Below, one piece after another: positions 37,937-42,578 of a stretch of DNA of 42,578 bases (its first letter is position 1; every line of letters begins with the position of its first letter). Where the stretch lies: the NCBI GenBank assembly GCA_028290825.1, contig JAQGJB010000114.1:1-42578 (forward strand), written 5' to 3'. The position numbers and the translations under genes were made by a program. This stretch comes from Micavibrio sp. (GTDB lineage: Bacteria; Pseudomonadota; Alphaproteobacteria; Micavibrionales; Micavibrionaceae). Below the pieces are notes generated by a model. That model did not search any database. It had not been told where the DNA came from and saw only the letters and a list, made by a program, of their open reading frames with translations.

Positions 37937-39352
37937 CTAAGGTGCTTTTGCAAGGTGCTTGATAAAATTAGTGGCTTCTTCGACATCGTCGAAATGGTCG
38001 GTATGGTCGGCAAAAATCTGGCCCTGTTCGTGGCCCTTCCCGGCGATGACAAGAACATCACCGTCTTTCAGTTGTTTAACGCCATTGGCAATGGCCTCGC
38101 GCCGGTCGCCGATCTCCAGGGCATCTGGCCCCGCGCCCGCACGGATCGACGCACGAATAGCCTCCGGCTTTTCACTGCGCGGATTGTCATCGGTGATAAT
38201 CGCGAGGTCCGCGCCTTCGGCTGCAATCCTCCCCATGATTGGTCGTTTCACCGGATCGCGATCCCCACCGCAACCGAAAATGCAGATCAATCGTCCCCGT
38301 GTATGCGGCCTGAGCGCCTCAAGAACCCGCGCCAGCGCATCCGGCGTATGCGCATAGTCGACGTACACCGCCGCCCCCGCCGGATGTCCGCCAACCGCCT
38401 GCAACCGCCCCGGCGCGCCCTGCAATGCTTCAAGCACACCCGGCTCATCCACCTGCGCCAGCCCATAGGCACAAAGCGCGTTCATCGCCATATATGACCC
38501 GACTAGCGGAATCAGCAGATCATGACGCTTGCCGAAAATCTCCAGCGTCACCTTCTGACCACCCGCAACCGGCGCGCGCGACACCATGCGCAAATCCCTG
38601 CCCGCAACACCGTAAGACACCACGCGTTTTTCCCCGCACCGCGCCTTCAGCATTTCAAATTCCGGCACATCGGCATTTAACACCGCCACACCATCATCGC
38701 TCAGCAGGTCAAACAACCGCGCCTTGGCCCGGTAATATTCATCCATCGTGCCGTGGTAATCGAGATGGTCATGCGTCAGGTTTGTAAACCCCGCCGCCGC
38801 AATTTTCACACCGTCCAGGCGATGCTGCTCCAGACCGTGCGACGAAGCCTCCATCGCCAGATGCGTCACACCGGCACGCGACATCTCTGCAAGCGCGGCA
38901 TGCAGCGCCACGGCATCCGGCGTCGTCATTGATCCGGGTTTATTGACCGCGCCCTGAACGCCGATCGTGCCAAGGCTCACCGCCATTTTCCCCGCCGACT
39001 GCCATATCTGCTGTGCGAAATGCACCGTCGATGTCTTGCCGTTGGTTCCGGTCACCGCCGCAACCATCTTCGGCTGGTGCTGGTAAAACCGCGCCGCGAT
39101 CAGCGCGAGGTCGCGGCGCGGGTTGTCGCTCTCCATCACCTGCACGCCTGCGGCTTTCGTGCCGCGCGCCGCCAGGATAACCGAAGCACCCTGCCTCACT
39201 GCCGCTTCAATATAGTCATTACCGTGAACCTTCGTCCCCGGGATTGCCGCGAACAGCCATCCGGGCTGGACCTTGCGGCTGTCCTGCGTGACGCCGCTGA
39301 TCTCCGGGTCCGGCCCGCCGTGATAAAGATTACTCAACGCCGACAGATGCAA
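37937..39352 (-). CDS. murE: UDP-MurNAc-tripeptide synthetase (meso-diaminopimelate-adding)
   Basis: A 471-residue Mur ligase. It has GVTQDSRKVQPGWLFAAIPG, ATP loop VTGTNGKTSTVHF, and DNPRSEKP, whose DNPR(S)E form indicates meso-diaminopimelate rather than lysine as substrate. No ATG fits the family's N-terminus. TTG 39352, seven bases after GGGGAG, gives MHLSALSNLYHGG and is the best start. It overlaps the end of ftsI by 23 bases. An in-frame extension to 39577 is antisense-like sequence inside ftsI. Confidence 0.93.
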   Translation of the reverse strand: MHLSALSNLYHGGPDPEISGVTQDSRKVQPGWLFAAIPGTKVHGNDYIEAAVRQGASVILAARGTKAAGVQVMESDNPRRDLALIAARFYQHQPKMVAAVTGTNGKTSTVHFAQQIWQSAGKMAVSLGTIGVQGAVNKPGSMTTPDAVALHAALAEMSRAGVTHLAMEASSHGLEQHRLDGVKIAAAGFTNLTHDHLDYHGTMDEYYRAKARLFDLLSDDGVAVLNADVPEFEMLKARCGEKRVVSYGVAGRDLRMVSRAPVAGGQKVTLEIFGKRHDLLIPLVGSYMAMNALCAYGLAQVDEPGVLEALQGAPGRLQAVGGHPAGAAVYVDYAHTPDALARVLEALRPHTRGRLICIFGCGGDRDPVKRPIMGRIAAEGADLAIITDDNPRSEKPEAIRASIRAGAGPDALEIGDRREAIANGVKQLKDGDVLVIAGKGHEQGQIFADHTDHFDDVEEATNFIKHLAKAP

Positions 39353-41090
39353 GATGCTTCTCCCCGGGCTGGCCGTTTTTGATATAGGGCAGAAGCGGCG
39401 TCGCCATATCCTGCTCATGCGGAATATCTTTCGGCACGATACCAAGGACCGGCGCCATCGCCGCAACAATCCGGCCCACCGGCGGTGCGCCGACCCAGCC
39501 GCCTGTCGCATAACCGTGGCTGGCCTTCGTGCCCTTCGGCTCATCCACCATGACGAGCACCGCGTATTTCGGTGCATTCATTGGATACACACCGATGAAC
39601 GACGACAACAGGCTCTTGTGATTATAATTGCCGCCGGAATTCTTTTCCGCCGTCCCTGTCTTGCCGCCAACCTGGAAGCCGGGAACATCGGCGCTTTTCC
39701 CCGTGCCGTTGGTCACGACAAGGCGCAGCAATTGCCGCATCCTGTGCGACGTTTCCGCCGACACCACATGCTTGCCGCTTTTATCTTTCTTCGACAGATC
39801 GCTATCCATCACCAGCGTAGGATGCACCAGCGTCCCGCCATTGATCACACTGGATACGGCCCCAAGCGTCTGCAGCGGCGTTACCGCAATCCCGTGACCG
39901 TAAGACGCCGTCAGCGTACTGATCGGACGCCACGGATTGGGAACCAGCGGACGCCCCACTTCCTGAATTTCAATCTGTAACGGATCGAGAAGACCGACAT
40001 CTTTAAAGAACTGCCTAAGCCCGGTCGTGCCGATCTGCTCCGCCATGCGGGCGGCACCGATATTCGACGACACCATGAAAATCTCGGGGATCGTGATCCA
40101 CGCATTTTCCGGGTGGTAATCCTTGATCTTGAATCCGCCGATTTCAATCGGCGCGCGCGCATCAAAGGTCTGACCCATGCCCGGATTTTTCAGCTCGATC
40201 ATCGCCGCGGCCGTAAAGATCTTGAACGTCGATCCCATTTCATACACGCCCTGCGTCAGGCGACTGAACAAAGCCGGGCGATCTTCCTCACCCACCGATT
40301 GCGGGTCGAAATCCGGCTCAGAGACGGCGGCCAGAACTTCGCCGGTATTCACATCCATGATCGCGCCGACACCGCCGACACCGCTGAATTCCCTGATCGC
40401 CTTGTTCAGCTCACGGCGCATGATGTGCTGCAACCGGATATCGATGGTGAGTTTGAGCGGCTGCGTTCCGGTCTCCAGCAACGCGTTGAAATTCCGCTCC
40501 ACCCCGCCCAAACCGCGTCCGTCAATATCGGTAAAGCCGACGATATGCGACGCAATTGCCCCTTGCGGGTAAATCCTGTGCGCCTCGTCCTGGAAGTTCA
40601 GGCCCGGCTGCCCCATATTCAGGATGGCAATCTGGTTCTTCGGTGTCAGGTTCCGGCGCAGCCAGATAAAATGCGTCTTCTTCTGCAGCTTCTGCAAAAC
40701 ATCCGCATATTTCAGATCGGGCATGATTTTCACCAGCGCCGCCGCAACCTTCTCCGGCTGGGTGATATAATAGGTATCGGCATAAAGCGACGCCGTGTTC
40801 AGTGACCGCGCCAGCAGCACCCCGTTCCGGTCTGTGATATCCCCGCGCAGTGGCTTCGCTTCCGCAACGGCCTGCTCCGGCGCATCACCTTCCTCAGATC
40901 CAACCTGGGCCAGGCGCGGCAATTCCCCCTGGATCACCGTCAGATCCATCGTCCGCGCCGCCAGCAGGATATAGCCGAGCGAAAAGCAGATCCCCACGAA
41001 CACCAGCCGCCCGCGCGCAACATCCAGCGCGGAGCGACGCGCCCCGATAATCTTTTCCGATGGCCTGCGGAACAGCGGCGGCAGACTCAT
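39330..41090 (-). CDS. ftsI: Septal transpeptidase FtsI (PBP3, class B)
   Basis: A 586-residue penicillin-binding protein that cross-links septal peptidoglycan with FtsW. One N-terminal membrane helix lies at about 28-46. The dimerisation domain includes RGDITDRNGVLLA (82-94). The transpeptidase domain has catalytic Ser287 in STFK, SSN at 341-343 and KTGT at 477-480. The ATG overlaps the ftsL stop (ATGA). Confidence 0.97.
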   Translation of the reverse strand: MSLPPLFRRPSEKIIGARRSALDVARGRLVFVGICFSLGYILLAARTMDLTVIQGELPRLAQVGSEEGDAPEQAVAEAKPLRGDITDRNGVLLARSLNTASLYADTYYITQPEKVAAALVKIMPDLKYADVLQKLQKKTHFIWLRRNLTPKNQIAILNMGQPGLNFQDEAHRIYPQGAIASHIVGFTDIDGRGLGGVERNFNALLETGTQPLKLTIDIRLQHIMRRELNKAIREFSGVGGVGAIMDVNTGEVLAAVSEPDFDPQSVGEEDRPALFSRLTQGVYEMGSTFKIFTAAAMIELKNPGMGQTFDARAPIEIGGFKIKDYHPENAWITIPEIFMVSSNIGAARMAEQIGTTGLRQFFKDVGLLDPLQIEIQEVGRPLVPNPWRPISTLTASYGHGIAVTPLQTLGAVSSVINGGTLVHPTLVMDSDLSKKDKSGKHVVSAETSHRMRQLLRLVVTNGTGKSADVPGFQVGGKTGTAEKNSGGNYNHKSLLSSFIGVYPMNAPKYAVLVMVDEPKGTKASHGYATGGWVGAPPVGRIVAAMAPVLGIVPKDIPHEQDMATPLLPYIKNGQPGEKHLASVGVE

Positions 41091-41536
41091 TGCCCACCCC
41101 CTGCCGCAGGGTTCTGCGTCGCCAGATCGTTCATCAGGTCGTCGAATTGCTTATGTTCATTATTCGAGATCGACGGCGGCATCGGCACACTCGTCGTCGC
41201 GACCGGCGGCGTTTCGCGTACGACGGCGGGAATGGCTTTCTTCTCAACCTGCGGCGGCGGACTGGTGATCGACCGGCTATCCTTCACGAGCGCATTCGGC
41301 ATCGTCGCCTGCATCTTTAAATGCTGCTGCGCCAGGTCTTCAATCCGGTCGGGCCGGTTGAGGTAATCCCATTCGGTTTCAAGCACGCGCAGCGACGCCT
41401 CTTCCTTGGCCAGAGATTCATGCGCGACGCGAAGCTTGTCCTCGGCCTGCTGAACATTCTGGCTGGTCTGGAATAACAGGAACCCGGCAATCCCGGCGCA
41501 GGTCAACGCAGTGATGGTCGATAAACGCAGCCTCAT
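41087..41536 (-). CDS. ftsL: Cell division protein FtsL-like
   Basis: A 149-residue small bitopic protein. One membrane helix near the N-terminus (about 7-26) is followed by a coiled coil (QNVQQAEDKLRVAHESLAKE) and the FtsL-like DYLNRPDRIEDLAQQHLKM. The C-terminal 60 residues are Pro/Ser/Thr-rich. ATG 41536 overlaps the rsmH stop (ATGA), so it is preferred to an in-frame start 18 bases upstream. Identity rests on position between rsmH and ftsI plus topology, as FtsL sequences diverge strongly. Confidence 0.9.
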   Translation of the reverse strand: MRLRLSTITALTCAGIAGFLLFQTSQNVQQAEDKLRVAHESLAKEEASLRVLETEWDYLNRPDRIEDLAQQHLKMQATMPNALVKDSRSITSPPPQVEKKAIPAVVRETPPVATTSVPMPPSISNNEHKQFDDLMNDLATQNPAAGGGQ

Positions 41537-42498
41537 TCCCCACCCCCTGCCCAAACGGGCGCAGATGTCCGAACCGCCGCGCGCAGTTTCGCTGAACGCG
41601 AACGCGGATTTCGTTTTATCTCGTCGGCACTGGCCACAATCTTCTTGCGCGACTGCAACGTGAATGTCGGCTTTCGTTCTTCAGCATGTGCGGCAGGCAG
41701 ATGGCGCGACGGCGACGACACATCGCCCGAACGCTGTTTAAAGAAATTCTTCACAATCCGGTCTTCCAGCGAATGGAAGGTCACAATCACCAGGCGCCCG
41801 CCCTCCAGCAGGATTTTCTCCGCCCCCTCCAGCGCCCGCTCCAGTTCACCCAGCTCATCATTCACCGCAATCCGCAGCGCCTGGAACGTCCGCGTCGCCG
41901 GATCGATCTCCGTCTTCTTCCCGCGCGGCAACACCGCCCGGATGACGGAGGCCAGTTGCCCCGTCGTGGTCAGCGGACGCGCCTCGACAATCGCCTTGGC
42001 GATCCGGCGCGAATGACGTTCATCGCCATAGGTATAAATCACATTGGCCAGATCGGTCTCATCCATGGTGTTGACAAGGTCCGCCGCGCTCTGCCCGCGC
42101 GTCGTATCCATCCGCATATCCAGCGGCCCTTCAAACCGGAACGAAAACCCGCGTTCCGCCTGATCGATCTGCATCGACGACACGCCGAGATCGAGAACGA
42201 AACCGTCCACCTGCTGCTCAACCGCGTCACCAACATTGCCGAACGCATCGTGGATCAGGCGCAGACGGTCGCCATACTCGGCCTTCCAGGCCGCCGCGCG
42301 TTCATGCGCTTCGGGATCGCGGTCAATCCCGATCACGGTGCAATCCGCCGAAGCCAGAATCGCGCGCGTGTACCCGCCGGCCCCTAACGTGCCGTCGACA
42401 TACACTTCACCAGCCGCCGGAGCCAGCGCAGTCAGCACCTCTTCCAGCATCACGGGAATATGCGGAGAATCCTTATGGGTCGCCCCTGAGGAGTCCAT
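41533..42498 (-). CDS. rsmH: 16S rRNA (cytosine(1402)-N4)-methyltransferase
   Basis: A 321-residue SAM-dependent methyltransferase (formerly MraW) acting on C1402 of 16S rRNA. It has HIPVMLEEVLTAL at the N-terminus, SAM motif VDGTLGAGGYTRAIL, DLGVSSMQIDQAERGFSFR and VTFHSLEDRIVKNFF. The ATG is preceded by CAGGTAATCC. mraZ would be expected next, beyond the right edge. The 80 bases from 42499 to the edge contain nothing I can assign. Confidence 0.97.
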   Translation of the reverse strand: MDSSGATHKDSPHIPVMLEEVLTALAPAAGEVYVDGTLGAGGYTRAILASADCTVIGIDRDPEAHERAAAWKAEYGDRLRLIHDAFGNVGDAVEQQVDGFVLDLGVSSMQIDQAERGFSFRFEGPLDMRMDTTRGQSAADLVNTMDETDLANVIYTYGDERHSRRIAKAIVEARPLTTTGQLASVIRAVLPRGKKTEIDPATRTFQALRIAVNDELGELERALEGAEKILLEGGRLVIVTFHSLEDRIVKNFFKQRSGDVSSPSRHLPAAHAEERKPTFTLQSRKKIVASADEIKRNPRSRSAKLRAAVRTSAPVWAGGGE

Positions 42499-42578
42499 GG
42501 ATTACCTGAACCTTTGTTACGAACGGATTGTTAAATCAGAAGAATTTCATTTGGTGGGAACCACGCCTGAAAGTCCGG

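Noticed and set aside
42499-42578. End of mraZ or MraZ-binding repeats at the right edge
   Set aside because: The short frames do not match a MraZ C-terminus that I can recognise and there are no regularly spaced TGGG repeats, so the segment was left unassigned.

Overview
The window is a stretch of alphaproteobacterial chromosome. The strongest evidence is the minus-strand gene order read from the right edge: rsmH-ftsL-ftsI-murE-murF-mraY-murD-ftsW-murG-murC-murB-ddl-ftsQ-ftsA-ftsZ-lpxC-bamD-recN-ligA, the classical alphaproteobacterial division and cell wall (dcw) string with its usual lpxC-bamD-recN-ligA tail. A three-subunit transhydrogenase (pntAA, pntAB, pntB), a long-linker FtsZ and GANTC/CtrA-type sites fit the same class. 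I cannot name the genus; a Rhodospirillales-like or Micavibrio-like lineage is only a guess.

Layout. Positions 1-5970 (minus) hold a complete type I secretion unit, tolC-like / ABC transporter with a C39-like domain / hlyD-like, all joined by 4-base overlaps. A CHASE2-domain sensor follows 7 bases downstream and runs off the left edge. No secreted substrate is visible. Positions 6171-8997 (plus) hold the proton-translocating NAD(P) transhydrogenase operon, with pntB broken by an apparent one-base deletion. Positions 9116-13241 (plus) hold a secreted EF-hand protein with a strong terminator, three tandem PldB-like alpha/beta hydrolases and an 82-residue hypothetical protein that ends exactly where the convergent ligA ends.

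Positions 13242-42498 are the dcw string and its tail, almost all on the minus strand and tightly packed, with many ATGA overlaps. It is interrupted by accessory genes: a queuosine-salvage (Qng1/DUF2419) homologue between lpxC and bamD; a 105-residue orphan (plus) between ftsZ and lpxC; a pentapeptide-repeat protein with a lysine-rich repeated tail between ftsA and ftsZ; a secreted polyproline protein (plus) between ftsQ and ftsA; an EamA-type transporter coupled between murC and murB; and an alpha/beta-hydrolase-like gene (plus) between murC and murG, preceded by a perfect CtrA-type box. These interruptions probably divide the string into several transcription units: rsmH to murG, murC to ftsQ, ftsA plus the pentapeptide gene, ftsZ alone, and lpxC onward.

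The most striking non-coding signal is the roughly 350-base region upstream of ftsZ. It carries ten GANTC sites (the CcrM methylation target) within 265 bases and one perfect DnaA box, which suggests that ftsZ transcription is tied to replication and methylation state. No tRNA, rRNA, insertion sequence or CRISPR array was seen.
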